This document shows, in pieces, positions 37,800-49,015 of a stretch of 64,000 nucleotides of DNA. The notes under the pieces are model-generated. The model saw nothing but the letters and a program-made list of their open reading frames with translations, made no database searches and had not been told where the DNA came from. Numbering within the stretch: position 1 is the stretch's first letter; the number at the start of each line of letters is the position of its first letter. The stretch covers positions 18,786,001 to 18,850,000 of the forward strand of contig NC_046679.1 in the NCBI RefSeq assembly GCF_009870125.1. Reading direction: 5' to 3'. The position numbers and the translations under genes are program-made. The DNA comes from Drosophila pseudoobscura (Eukaryota; Arthropoda; Insecta; Diptera; Drosophilidae).

Positions 37800-38875
37800 C
37801 AGCCTCATTTTGAACAAAATTGTTTTTTTCTTGTAGCTCTCAGTTCTTCAAATAACCATTATTGTGGAATTTAGTAAATCGTCTGAACATGTACATATGT
37901 TAGTTCGGAGTTGGGATTTACCCATTTTTCCATTTAAGACCTCAAATATGTCCGACTAATATGTGGTTAAAATAGGGCTCTATCAGCTTAACAAACTATG
38001 TTATTTCTAACCAATCTATTGATTCAATTGAGGATACATTTAGACAAAGACATTATTTTTAATTCAATAATTACCAGGAGGAATTTGGTTGGTGTCAATA
38101 AAGTGGAATCTTTTATTATTTGTTTTGATCCCCAAAACAAAAGTTTTTCTCGGAACAAATCGTATTTTAACTGATTGTTCCTGAGGCTGATTTATGATAT
38201 GTAATGTAGACATAATTTACTCAAACCCAAAAAATGATTTTTTAACATAACAGAAATATGTTGTAATTAAACTCAGAAAATAGTTGAATTGAAACAGACT
38301 GTCGTATAGCTATCAGATCAGATGATGCTTGCTTAAAAGAGCTCAGATGTAAATATTGAAAGATTCTTTAGTTCATCTCCACTTTCGGCTCTTCTTTCGG
38401 TTAAAGTTTCGGGATGCCATAAAGCTCGGCTTATTTCAGCATTTACAGGCAGGCTCCGGTTTTCACTTTCCCAAACATTTTCCGACTTACTTCTTACAAC
38501 ACATACATTGGTTCTCCCGTTTTCACAAAGCGGAAGATTTATCTTTTTTCAAAAAGGAAACTTTTTTCCCCCAAAATGAAAAGTAGGCGGCTTTTTATAA
38601 AACAAAACTAATCTTAATTGGAAAAAAAACATGATTTATTGATGCATTAACATTAATTTGACACCATAACCAGGGCTATTTAGAATGTGCCTTCTTTATA
38701 AATAGTTTTTTTATCCCAATGTCAAATTTGGCTCTGAAATAATTGATCAGGGCAACAAACTTCGTTTTCGTGCTATCTGCTGACGCTGTCCGATTTGGTT
38801 AGAAATAAAATTTTGCGCAGAACAGCGAAAATGTTCGTAACATGCGCTTATCAGAATTCAGCATTTGAAATCAAA
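37800..38875. other. Intergenic AT-rich DNA
   Basis: One 76-codon frame (38356-38586, plus) is compositionally odd and matches nothing I know. No other feature is supported. Confidence 0.5.
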
Positions 38876-38879
38876 ATGT

Positions 38880-39780
38880 AGGTGCAACATGGCATGCACA
38901 GATATTGTAGCCTTCTTCTGTTGAGAGCCGGGCAGGCGCCGAACAAGTGTTCCACCGTCTTTTCCTCTCTTCGTCTCTGTGTGATCACACCTACTGGTCA
39001 ATGTCCTATAAGGGGACGTGTCAATGGATTGTTACGGGGATCGCGACCACACTGAGATACCGACAGGTATCACCGAGATTACTTAAGCAATCGCCGGATA
39101 GCACCTTCGAGATCATACCCAAATATAGATCCACCGAGAGGGCTTAGGCAATCGCCGGATAGCACCTTCGGGATCCTATGGTACTACGTATTACGGGGAT
39201 CATCGCGGACACCGACAGGCATCATCGAGAGCGCTTAGGTAATCGCCGGATTGCACCTTCGGGTTCCTATTCAGAATGCGAATCACAACGGAGACTACTC
39301 AGGCAAGTAGTGTAAGGTTAAGGAGAAGAGACAAGTCGCCTGATACCCGGTTTCCCCAGCCAATGAATACGGACAGTTGGCGGCGAGATTGTTTGTTCAT
39401 TGTGTTCTTTACTTGTTTTTTTTTCTTAAATCCCTACCTATAGTACCGTTCAGCAGCTTCCGTGCATTCAGCATTCCTTTCTGCTGCTGCCGTGTGGCTT
39501 TGTGGCTGCGTTCTGCTCTCTCTTGATCCCCTGCTGGCATGGCGTTGCTGTGGCTGGCTTGTCTTATCGCTTACAGTTCTTTCTGGGCCTCGCCTCTTCC
39601 CTTCTTTCGGTTACTGGTGCTTCTCTGTTGTTGCTGGACTTCGTCTTCCTCTCTTGCGGTTGTCACTGCTTCGTTGTTGTCGCTGGGCTGGCTGCTTTCG
39701 CTGGGATAAACAACCACGAAAATCAATTGGCGTCTGCCGTGATCATGATAAGAGACTACTCTGGTAGTTAGAGACCCCTC
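38880..39780 (-). mobile_element. LOA-type LINE relic with tandem repeats
   Basis: On the minus strand, from 39780: a Q/R-rich stretch resembling 61060-61260, then about three divergent tandem units (39265-39038) homologous to the array at 61740-62345, and near 38990-38890 a LINE C-terminal zinc-knuckle-like end, T-V-E-H-L-F-G-A-C-P-A-L. The C-terminal end lies directly after the tandem units, so the body of the element is deleted. Confidence 0.6.
39038..39265 (-). repeat. Tandem repeat, ~3 units
   Basis: Units share ACCGACAGGTATCACCGAGA-like and AATCGCCGGATAGCACCTTC blocks. The sequence is the inverse of the 61.7-62.35 kb array, so the two loci carry one repeat family. Confidence 0.75.
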
Positions 39781-39838
39781 AGGCCGTATAGTACGGATAT
39801 GAAAGAACTTGGGCTCTCGTGGTTGAAATATTTCAACT

Positions 39839-39844
39839 TTTATT
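39839..39844 (-). terminator. Poly(A) signal of spermidine synthase
   Basis: AATAAA on the minus strand, about 60 nt downstream of the stop codon. Confidence 0.6.
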
Positions 39845-39903
39845 TATACATAACATTATCAATAAGGAAGTACATATTGACATTTTGGCTATAAGTTTCA
39901 AAT

Positions 39904-41941
39904 TTAAATTATGTCCGACATTAAGCTTTTCTGTACCCATCGTGGCAATGCAAAAGCTGCATCATGTACTTCCGGTGTATAGTATTTTAAATTTAGCGCT
40001 TCGATATCAAAATTTTTTATTTTATTTACAGAATTAATGAACTTTTGATTTTGGTTCAAAGAACCTATAACAAAACCTATATGACCACAAGGATAAGAGG
40101 GAACTGAAGTTATGGCATAGGAAACTTTTGGGAAGTGCTCTTTGCAACCAGACATTGTTTTTTTTATGTAACTCAAGTCTAACCAAAAACTACCTCCTTG
40201 AGAGCACACGATTCCATCTTCTTTTAAAGCATGTTTCATTAATTTATAATAGCTTTCATTGAACAAGCTTACTGCTGGACCAATTGGATCCGAGCTATCC
40301 GTTATAATCACATCAAATTCATTTTTATGTTTTTTCATGTACTCAAAACCATCGCCAATAGTTAGCTTTAATTTTTCGCTCTTAAACCCGCATGCCATTT
40401 CAGGTAAATGTTGTTTTGAAAGTTCCACAACGCGTTCGTCTATTTCTATTTGATGTACTTCTTCAACCAAGGGATGTTTTACAACTTCACGCGCCACGCC
40501 ACCATCGCCGCCACCAACAATCAAGACTTTTTTTGGATTCGGATGCGAAAAAAGAGGTAGAAATGCTATCATTTCCTGGTACGAAAATTCATCTCTTGAC
40601 GTGCATTGTATTATTCCATCCAATATTAAGCACTTTCCATATGTTTCACTGAAAACGGAAACAAAAATATAATTTAAAAATCAGATAGAACAGAATATAA
40701 ATGAAAACGAGGCTAAAAGTGGCCGCTGCTCTATGTGAAGCAGCGGCATACGCCAAAATTCGCACACATTGCACGACGAAGATTGTGTGAGAGAGAGAGA
40801 GAGACAGAAAATGTGTTCGCGTAAGGCTATAATAATTATCCGATCGGATGTAGATTCGGCGATCTGCTAGATATGGCCCATGTGAACTCCATGTGACTAG
40901 CGCATTAACAAAGAGTAGAAATACTGTCGCGTTAAGAATATATATATGTATATATAAAATGTATGTACTCATCTTACTATTTATGTATATTTTCTTTGGC
41001 CAACCGATGCACAGTGCAAAGGAAGGTATTGCGCTGCCGCTCACGTGCAAGTGTGCAAGTTGTTGGCACTAATGCAATAATATATGTATGATGTTCTCGA
41101 TGTTCCTTACGGCCAGGAGATGAAGATCTTTCACCGCTCAGTCCTTGGCCCTGGGTTGATTTTTATTTAAATATTCATTTACATTATAGTTTACACCCAA
41201 TAAGTCACCCATGAATTTGATTAAAAATTCACCCGAATATTTAAATAAATAGTCGCTATATAATTTATTGATCTGATCAGAAAAGCACCTTTGTACCTTA
41301 CGAAACGACGTATAGCGTCATGATGGGACTTTACCTACTTATGCCAGCAGGAAATCATTAAGCATTAAGGAAAACATTAAACCAAACATATATGTACATA
41401 AATAAGTTTGAGGTAAATGGTTAGAAATTTGGATTTTACGATGATGGTAAATAACACCAGATCAGTTGAATATTTGATATACAATTGCAAAACTTAATAT
41501 TCATATTTACATATTTCAATAAGTGGAAGATTTGTTCCAAATATTGGAACTGGAAAACAACCAGGCTGCCAAATTACCACATTAATCAAATTGATACCGT
41601 GATTTATTATCTTTTAGTTAAGTTTTTCTTATTGTCAGTTATCCACCTAACTTGTTTCGTACATTCTTTCTTTTAATAAAATTAATAAACTGCCAAAATT
41701 ATGATACAATCTATTTGACTATTCGATACTGTTTCGTCTATGCGACAGCATCTTATAAGACTGGTGACCCTGCATATTTTACACATGCATACATATGTAT
41801 AACTCACGTTTCAATTATTTGAATATCTTGGTATTTTGACTTTTCTTTATGAATGACATTTTTTACTTTCAAGGAAAAAGCCTGTCCAGGCCATAGCTCG
41901 GCCTGAATTTCACTAAACCAGCCGCAAGATATCGTATCCAT
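39904..41941 (-). CDS. SpdS: Spermidine synthase
   Basis: Two exons, 41941-41808 and 40648-39904, are joined in phase (AC|T, threonine) and give 292 aa, the normal size. It transfers an aminopropyl group from decarboxylated S-adenosylmethionine to putrescine in the cytosol. The G-G-G-D-G-G cofactor loop is at 90-95, with the acidic E-I-D strand end after it. The catalytic D-S-S-D-P-I-G-P loop is at 162-169, and Y-Y-T-P-E-V-H-D-A-A-F-A-L-P lies near the C terminus. The start M-D-T-I-S-C-G-W-F matches the family start. The 1.16-kb intron holds a DINE-1-like fragment. An AATAAA lies ~60 nt past the stop. The frame is intact. Confidence 0.95.
40740..40885 (-). mobile_element. DINE-1/INE-1-like Helitron fragment in the spermidine synthase intron
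   Basis: Contains the GAGAGAGAGACAGAAAATGTG and CCGATCGGATGTAGATTCGG blocks shared, in diverged form, with 15180-15300 and 48470-48560. Confidence 0.6.
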
Positions 41942-42109
41942 TTTATATTAGAAAAACAAAATGAAATTGTACTATTATTGTACTTTATTCAAGTCCCGCC
42001 TTTAATAAGAACCAGCTCAACACGTGGCTTGATGTTCAAAGATCTGCATTCTGACTGGATTCTTGACTCTAAATATATTTGAAAAAAAATACTAATACTT
42101 TTCCGGTAT

Positions 42110-42440
42110 TTCATGTTTGCTTTGAAAGCATGGAAACACCCAGGCTCAGAACACCTTTTTCAACATTTCAAAAAAAATTTCTTCGTAACATTTGCACACA
42201 TAGCACATCTTGGGGAACCATTGGAAATTTCGAAAGATGTGAAAAACCGGTTCAAAAGTATTCATAAAAAAACAGGTGATCAAAATAACATAAACAACTC
42301 CGTTGAAAATTGAATCAGCTCTATTTATAAGTGTGCTAGCAATATGCTCGAGAAATCCTCGCTTAGTTTTCAGATGCTCATCTCATCTGTCAAAAATTCC
42401 AGCCTTTTCCCTCTATGGGAAATCCTTTTTAAAGAAATTA
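42110..42440 (+). repeat. Unnamed repeat Y, diverged copy
   Basis: Shares CCATTGGAAATTTCGAAAGATGTGAAA-type sequence with 34150-34200 and GCTCGAGAAATCCTCGCTTAGTTT-type sequence with 34415-34440. It sits upstream of the spermidine synthase start, between it and the small ORF. Confidence 0.45.
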
Positions 42441-42894
42441 TATTAGTTCAATGATTAAAATACCTATTAATGCCAGAAAAAGAACTGATGAAGAGTACGT
42501 TCATAAATTAAGTGAAGTGAACACTAGCAAATTTGGATAATATGCCTTGGAAATTACAGAGCTGTTAATGAAAGAAGTTTGCCGCATTGTCAAATTTCAA
42601 TTCTTCATCTACCATTGTAACGACGGCAGAAGAAACTCAGGGAACGAGTTACATGTATTACATGAATTAATACGACCTTTATTTGAACGGTAAAATGGCA
42701 AATGGGAAGTCACCGAACGATATCTGACGTTAAAATAAGGCATTTGTTCTGCACCTTAGCTGTTTATGCATAGGTTTTTACAGACAATTCTTATTTATTA
42801 ATGTACCTATAAAAAAAAACAAAAATATATAGAAAATCGTTTGCTTCCATTTTTCCTGCCTTATTAAAGAAATTTAAGAAACAATTTGTCGAAA

Positions 42895-43184
42895 ATGATT
42901 AATTTTGACTTTGAATGCTCCCAGACGGTAAGATAAAAAATTAATAGAATTTTATAAAAATGAACGAAACCCACGACATGAAAAAAAAAACAAATGAGGA
43001 AAAGTCGGTTTGGGTAGAAGCTGCAGAGTGTTATAAGGCTGCAACTTTTACAGGAATACCCCAGCTACTATTTATAAAATGCATATCAAAAGCAACACTG
43101 GAAAATTATTTAGAATTAAGACATACGTTGACCAATGCTATTGGTCTAATCGTACCCAATCAAAACGCTCCAGCGAAAATTTGA
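42895..43184 (+). CDS. Small protein gene of unknown function, possibly two exons
   Basis: A 74-codon frame from 42960 to the TGA at 43184, or a spliced version: ATG at 42895 (M-I-N-F-D-F-E-C-S-Q-T), donor GTAAGA at 42928, acceptor at 42998, then E-K-S-V-W-V-E-A to the same stop, 72 aa. The intron would be 71 nt, normal for a fly, but its 3' end is A-rich with no pyrimidine tract. The shared C-terminal part (E-C-Y-K-A-A, P-N-Q-N-A-P-A-K-I) looks like ordinary fly coding sequence. It ends 128 nt before the calreticulin start, on the same strand. I do not recognise the protein and propose no function. Confidence 0.5.
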
Positions 43185-43235
43185 AGTGTCTTATATCCAT
43201 CTCTTTTTAACACTCTCAAAGATAAATGCTCTGTT

Positions 43236-43293
43236 TCAGTTATATCTAGCTTGCCGGCATTTAGTAAATCTGCTGGACAAACTTATTTCAGTT
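43236..43293 (+). promoter_or_regulatory. Candidate initiator elements for calreticulin
   Basis: Two TCAGTT initiator matches, at 43236-43241 and 43288-43293, lie 77 and 25 nt upstream of the calreticulin ATG. Either could be the start site; no TATA box was seen at the proper distance. Confidence 0.35.
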
Positions 43294-43312
43294 GAGTGAG
43301 AACATTAACGCG

Positions 43313-44995
43313 ATGTGTTATAGAATTACAATTCTTGCCTTATTGGCAATAGTCGGATTGATAAATGCACACATATATTTAGAGGAAAAATTTGATAATG
43401 GTATATAAATCGGCGGTTTTACTTATTTCGCCTGTGAATTGTTTTTCATTCTTTTCATTACTTTATGACAGGAAATTGGGATGATACGTGGATTTATAGC
43501 AAGCATCCTGGTAAGGAATTTGGAAAATTTGCCCACTCTTCCGGCTCATTCTTTAACGATGCTGAAGCGGACAAAGGTATGTACCATTTTACAAACATAT
43601 ACATACATATCAATATGATGGTATTTTTAAAATAACACGTAGGCAAATTCTCACCAAATGTGTTTTTATGAATACGCACATAAATATACATATATACAAA
43701 TATATTTAACTACATAGTTGTGTCCGTTTACATATTCCAATAGGCATTCAAACTTCGCAGGATGCACGTTTCTACGCTGTTTCCCGGAAATTCGATGCGT
43801 TTTCGAATGAAGATAAGCCTCTTGTTGTTCAATTTTCTGTAAAACATGAACAAAATATTGACTGTGGGGGTGGTTACGTTAAACTGTTCGACTGCTCCCT
43901 AGACCAAACCGACATGCACGGCGAGTCACCCTACGAAATTATGTTTGGGCCAGATATTTGTGGACCCGGTACAAAGAAAGTCCACGTCATTTTTAGCTAC
44001 AAAGGAAAGAATCACTTGATTAACAAAGATGTAAGATGTAAGGATGACGTGTACACTCATTTTTACACGCTTATTGTAAAGCCTGACAACACCTATGAAG
44101 TCTTAATTGATAACGAAAAAGTGGAATCCGGTAACTTGGAGGATGATTGGGACTTTTTAGCACCAAAAAAAATTAAAGATCCTAATGCGAAGAAGCCGGA
44201 GGATTGGGATGATAAGGTATGCATATACAAATATAAAACTCCATATAAACCAAAAACTTATCACACCCATCTGCCATTTAAATCACGTTAGTGTTGTTTT
44301 TATTCATATGAACATGTTTCCATTAAACAAAACAGTCTATTAAAGTACATATGAATTCCTAGCTCATAGCTCCTAACGTACGCCTTACATTCCAATATGT
44401 ATTAATATAGTTTTCAAACTTATTTTAATTTATTACAAATCAGCCTACAATTGCTGATCCCGACGATAAGAAACCTGAGGATTGGGATAAATCGGAACAT
44501 ATACCAGACCCAGATGCTACAAAACCAGAAGATTGGGATGATGAAATGGATGGTGAATGGGAGCCGCCTATGGTAGATAACCCTGAGTATAAGGGGGAGT
44601 GGCAACCAAAACAATTGGATAATCCCAACTATAAAGGTGCTTGGGAGCATCCTGAAATCGATAATCCTGAATATATACCGGATAATAAGCTTTATTTACG
44701 CAAGGAAGTATGCAAATTAGGATTCGATTTATGGCAAGTAAAATCGGGAACCATATTTGATAACGTCCTCATTACCGATGACATTGAGTTGGCATTTAAC
44801 GCAGCAGCTAATGTAAAAAACACTCAAGCTGGGGAAAAAAAAATGAAAGAGATTCAAGATGAAGTCCAGAGAAAAAAAGATGAAGAGGAGGCGAAAAAGG
44901 CCTCTGATAAGGATGACGAGGAGGAAGATGATGATGAAGATGAGAAGGATGAATCTAAGCCAGACAAAGATCAGAGTGAACATGATGAATTGTAA
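43313..44995 (+). CDS. Calr: Calreticulin
   Basis: Four exons, 43313-43400, 43472-43576, 43744-44216 and 44444-44995, give 405 aa with all junctions in phase. It is a calcium-binding lectin chaperone of the ER lumen that folds glycoproteins. Residues 1-19 are a signal peptide. The globular N-domain has [14 protein letters not shown] and a second cysteine ([10 protein letters not shown]). The P-domain (about 208-305) carries three D-P-x-x-K-K-P-E-D-W-D-type repeats and three G-x-W-x-P-x-x-I/L/V-D-N-P-x-Y repeats. A Lys/Asp/Glu-rich calcium-storage tail ends in the H-D-E-L retrieval signal. The length agrees with the fly protein. Introns are short and TE-free, unlike its neighbours. A poly(A) signal follows the stop. 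Confidence 0.97.
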
Positions 44996-45004
44996 AAGCA
45001 TTCT

Positions 45005-45010
45005 AATAAA
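45005..45010 (+). terminator. Poly(A) signal of calreticulin
   Basis: AATAAA 10 nt past the stop codon; a TGTATATTTTGTGTG stretch follows 15-20 nt later as a possible downstream GU element. Confidence 0.6.
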
Positions 45011-45129
45011 ATAATTCAAATCTTATGTATATTTTGTGTGTAATTGCTTCAGATTTAAAAAAAAATACAAAATCCACAATTACAATCTGTAAGACTTATA
45101 TTATAGTCATAAAAACAACGTGTATTTTT

Positions 45130-45690
45130 TTATTATACCCGATATTCAAAATGAGTATGGGGGTATATTAGATTTGTGGTGAAAATGGATGTGTGCAACG
45201 TCCATATATATTCGTATATAAATTCGTATATATATTCTTGATCAGCATCAATAGCCGAGTCGATTGAGACATGTCTGTCTGTCCATCCGCAGGGAGGAAA
45301 ATCTGGTATCCACAAATCTCAGAGACTATTAACGTTAGAGTAACCAAAAATGGTATCCACACTCCGGTTAGATCTCACTATAAAACGTATATCTCAAAAT
45401 TTCGCCCCACCAGCTTCCGCATACACAATATTGAAGATACAAAAATAAAAACGCACAATCATAGAGAATGACCGTATCTATGAGATTGCTGAATCTGGAT
45501 CAGATCGGATCATTTTTAAAACCAAAAGGAACAAATCAATTTGCAGCGCCCGACATGTTCAGACACGTTTTCTGTCTCTGCCACACGCACATATTGTCGC
45601 TCAATGTAGCCATACTGACTATGTATTTGGTATACATGTAGAGTTGCGGTCGCCGCAGCAACTCACAACGTTCCCCCTCGTTTATAAGTA
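45130..45690 (-). mobile_element. Near-complete DINE-1/INE-1-like Helitron
   Basis: About 560 bp on the minus strand, from the GTTGCTGCGGCGACCGCAAC block (45638-45665) through the CAGAAAACGTGTCTGAACAT block to the terminal CATTTTGAATATCGGGTATA at 45135-45155. It contains in one copy the blocks seen separately at 15065-15425 and 24425-24766, and so defines the family layout. It lies about 130 bp past calreticulin. Confidence 0.85.
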
Positions 45691-45709
45691 ATGTGATGGA
45701 CCTATTTCA

Positions 45710-48420
45710 GGCTGGGGTAAGCTCAGTCACGTCCAGGGATCAATCAACAAGAAATGTGTAGAAGTAGATGGAACTTTGAGGGAAACGTCGGGGTTGGCTT
45801 ACCTTAGTGAGTGTGGATCAGGGGTGGAGTGGGCGCTGCTCGTCGTGTATGTTAAACGGTGTGCGTGGATTTGGGGTGGAGTAGTGTCGGTGCCTCGGCT
45901 AGTTGGAATGAACTTACGCAATTGGATATTATTCTGATAATTAGATACTTCATTACGAATATCATAGCAATTTAAATTGGACTAGTATGATAGCTCTACT
46001 GATCGCCGGTATCTTTCGTAAGAGTCTAGTACAACGTCTGTACTCAGAGCCGGGTTTCTGCGTAAGCTGTCTTCTGGTTCTGGCCGGCGTCTATTTATAA
46101 GCCTGTTGTTGCTGCGTTAGGGGGGGTCACAAAAAAGTACCGTGAACCGGTGTGTTTGGTCAGCGATGTTGGAGTCGGCGCGTGTCGAGAAGTTATGTGT
46201 GGAGGGGGCTTCGGTTTATCATACGTTGGTCATACATTCTGGGGTCTGGCGAATACTTCTTTCAGCCTAGTTGCTTTGCTGGTGGTCGTCTCTGGAGGGC
46301 TTCCTGTCCCGGGCGTGACTTCGTCGTATGGGGCGCCGTCGAGCCGGGGTTCCCTTCCTTGCAGGAGGAACGCGGGGCTGAATCCGGTAGTCTAGGAGAC
46401 GCTTGATTTGATTGCCAGTGACATCTCGGGTAGGAGTTCGTCCCATGTAGCTCATGGGCAGCTTAACGCCCGCGGTCCGTAGGAATGTTTTGAATGATCG
46501 GCTGGTGAACTGGGTCCCGTCGTCGCATGCGAATAGTTTGGCCACGCCGAAACTGCTTAGTATCCGTTCTCTGAGGAAAACCAGCAGGATGGTGTTCCCG
46601 TGCTTGGACCGTGGTAATGGTCCCACCAGGTCGCATGGTCTTCCTCATCGATGCGTGAAGGGTTTCCAATGGTTGTCTCGATAGCGCGTTTGCGACTACG
46701 TTCTGATAGTCGGCCCGACAATGTACGTCGTACTGATATTGTTGCAGCTCGAGCGTCCACCTACTGCTACTGTACCATACGGGCTCTCGAGGGTATTCAG
46801 CCACTTTTGTGGGAGGTAGTCGGTGATCACGTTGTATCGGTAGCCTTCGAGGTAGCATAGCAGTTTTCTGATCGGTTTTTTTGGTGGCGGAGTAGCTTTC
46901 CTCAGCTTTGTTGAGGCTCGATCTCTTGGGTGAGGACTGCACCCACTCAAAGGTGGCTCGCGTCCGTCTGCAGGGAGAATTTGACATTGAAGTCTGGGCA
47001 GGCGAGTATTGTGCGTCTTGTTGCTCTTGGCCCCATGTCCATGCTTTCCCTTTCTTCAGCAGTAGTGACATTGGTTGGACCACGGTGGTAAAGTTTGGGA
47101 CAAATTTGCGGTACCAACCGGCCATGCCGACGCATTGTCGTAGTTCCATTAGGTTGGTCGGTAGCCTCAGGTTTTTACGGCCGCGATTTTGTCGGGGTCC
47201 GTGTGGATTCAGGTATTTTATCCGGTGCTGGAAGAAGGCGCACTTGACCGTGTTGATCAGTAAGTTCGCCTTGCGTAGTCTTGCGAAAACTTCCTTCACG
47301 TTGTTCAGCTGTTCCGTGAATTTTTTCCCGACGTTGACGATGTCGTCGAGGTATGCGAGCGCGAATGGCTCCATGTCCGCGCCGATGACGGCGTCAAGGG
47401 TCCGCTGAAACGTGGCTCCCGCGGAGTTTAGACCGAAAGCCAACACTTTCCATTGGTATAGTCCTCTGCGGGGTATCGTGAATGCCGTGACTTCCCGGCT
47501 GTCTCGGGCCATGCCTATCTGCCAGTATCCGTTTTTCAGCTTCAGGGTCGTCATGAAAGGCGCGTTTCGGAGTCGTTCTAGTATTTAGCTAATCCTGGGA
47601 AGCGGGTATGCTCACGTACATTGAGCTGTCGATAATCTACGCACATGCGCCATCAATTGAACAATTGGAGCGCTGTGGGGGCTCCGAGATGGTTCGATTA
47701 GATCTTCGGCTATCAGCTGGTCGACCTGTTCGTCGATGATCATGACGTCCCTTGGAGGCCTGCGAGTGTTGGCAGTTCCTCGTCTGGAAACTCCTGTATT
47801 TTCGGCGCAATGTCGGGAGGCCATGGGTCGGAGATTCGTTCTGAATCGTCCTCGGACGGATCTTCGATTCCTGGGTCGCAAGTGTGGTCGGTGTTTTCGG
47901 GGAGAATCGTTGTGTCGAATGTGCTTGTTGACTCGATTTCGCGCGTTTATTCGCTTATGTGGGAGGCTACCGCGGGGTGTCGACCATAGGAGGGGTGTCC
48001 GAGTGGGTCTCGGTGGCGATCTTAGCGTTGGATTGACAGCTAGTTCGGGCAGCGCAGTTTTCCGACATTGCTCCAGGCGTGGTGCTGGGCCACATGCCGG
48101 CACTGTGCGAGGGGTTGCCTGGGTGGCGTGTGCCCGGCTTCTCCGCAACGGCGGCAGGCCGCGTGTGGGTGGGGCATAGGGTTGGTGATCGATTACTCGA
48201 TGCGTAGCTTTCCGGGCTGGAGCGCCGGTTTGTTGTGACCTCCTTGCGGGTTCCGGGGTGTTCCAGTGAGGTTTTCGGAACTGGACCCGATTCATCTCGC
48301 CTTCGTTTTTGCGCTCGTTGTGCCGTCGGCCGTGTGTACCTTGGTGGTTGTCCAGGGGGAATGGACGTTACCAGGATATTCCTCTCCTGTATACTTTCGT
48401 ATTCTGTGGCAAACATCGTG
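45710..48420 (-). mobile_element. Gypsy-type LTR retrotransposon, decayed
   Basis: On the minus strand, from 48420: gag end with a zinc-knuckle-like C-x-x-C-G-E-A-G-H stretch; the RT start with D-Q-L-I-A-E-D-L-I-E-P-S and W-R-M-C-V-D-Y-R-Q-L-N-V (47720-47620); the RT core 47554-46960 with F-A-L-A-Y-L-D-D-I-V (catalytic box Y-L-D-D) and W-Y-R-K-F-V-P-N-F; RNase H with frameshifts; integrase (46626-46400) with C-D-D-G-T-Q-F-T-S-R-S-F. A TATAAA box near 46097 and the flanking 45710-46130 look like a 3' LTR. Same lineage as 24775-27730. The 363-codon RT frame is long but has internal scars. Confidence 0.8.
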
Positions 48421-48439
48421 AGTTGTGCCAGGCTTCGCA

Positions 48440-48650
48440 CAATCATAGAGAATGGATCAGATCGGATAATTTGTATAGCCAAAATCAACAAATCAATCTT
48501 CGGCTACGCAGCGCCCGACGTCACGCTCAGACTGATTTTCTGTCTCTCTCGCAATCACTCTTTGTCGTTCTGACTAAGCATCGGATGTTAATGTAGAGTT
48601 ACAGTCGCAGACGTAACTCCCAACATTCCCCCTCGTTTTGTGATTACTAA
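48440..48650 (-). mobile_element. DINE-1/INE-1-like Helitron fragment
   Basis: Has CAATCATAGAGAATGGATCA, the GCGCCCGAC block and AACATTCCCCCTCGTTTT, homologous to the GC-rich end of 45130-45690 in the same orientation. Confidence 0.75.
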
Positions 48651-48689
48651 TGTACAGCTATTAAATATATAAACAATACACACAAGTCG

Positions 48690-49015
48690 AAATTGCATTG
48701 ATGAAAATCTCGCTATAAACATTTGGCTTGATAGTACTGCGGATATGCGGAGGTTACGAAATAATTATTTTATTATCGACCGGGACAGATCGAAATGGTG
48801 CTCTAGTATTATATCTGCAAGTAAAGCGGATCAAACTGAAAAATCTTCTAGAGATTGTTCGGAAAATGCTTGAACAAACCAACTTCCAAACAGAGCTGCT
48901 ACATTTTTTAAGAAGTCCAAAGAGTAATGTTTATTGTACATTTATGGATTGTTTTATTATAGCCAATAATATAGTATATTTAAAATTGTGAAAATTTCAC
49001 AGTTCACACCAAAAC
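48690..49015 (+). repeat. Unnamed repeat Y, copy 3
   Basis: Collinear with the reverse of 34660-34256: ATGGTGCTCTAGTATTATAT, CGGAAAATGCTTGAA, AGAGCTGCTACATTTTTTAA and ATTGTGAAAATTTCACA. Here the coiled-coil core is deleted between AAATGCTTGAA and CAGAGCTGC. Confidence 0.65.

Noticed and set aside
38356..38586. 76-codon frame in the intergenic region
   Set aside because: F/H-rich composition, no homology I recognise, no splice or promoter context.
39462..39771. Two overlapping plus-strand frames of about 90-100 codons rich in L, C and S
   Set aside because: Antisense of the Q/R-rich stretch of the LOA-type relic.
44729..45019. Hydrophobic minus-strand frame of 96 codons
   Set aside because: It is the antisense of the acidic calreticulin tail; GAT/GAA-rich coding always gives an I/L/F-rich antisense frame.
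46908..47408. 166-codon plus-strand frame
   Set aside because: Antisense of the gypsy-type RT, whose Y-L-D-D box and RT motifs are on the minus strand.
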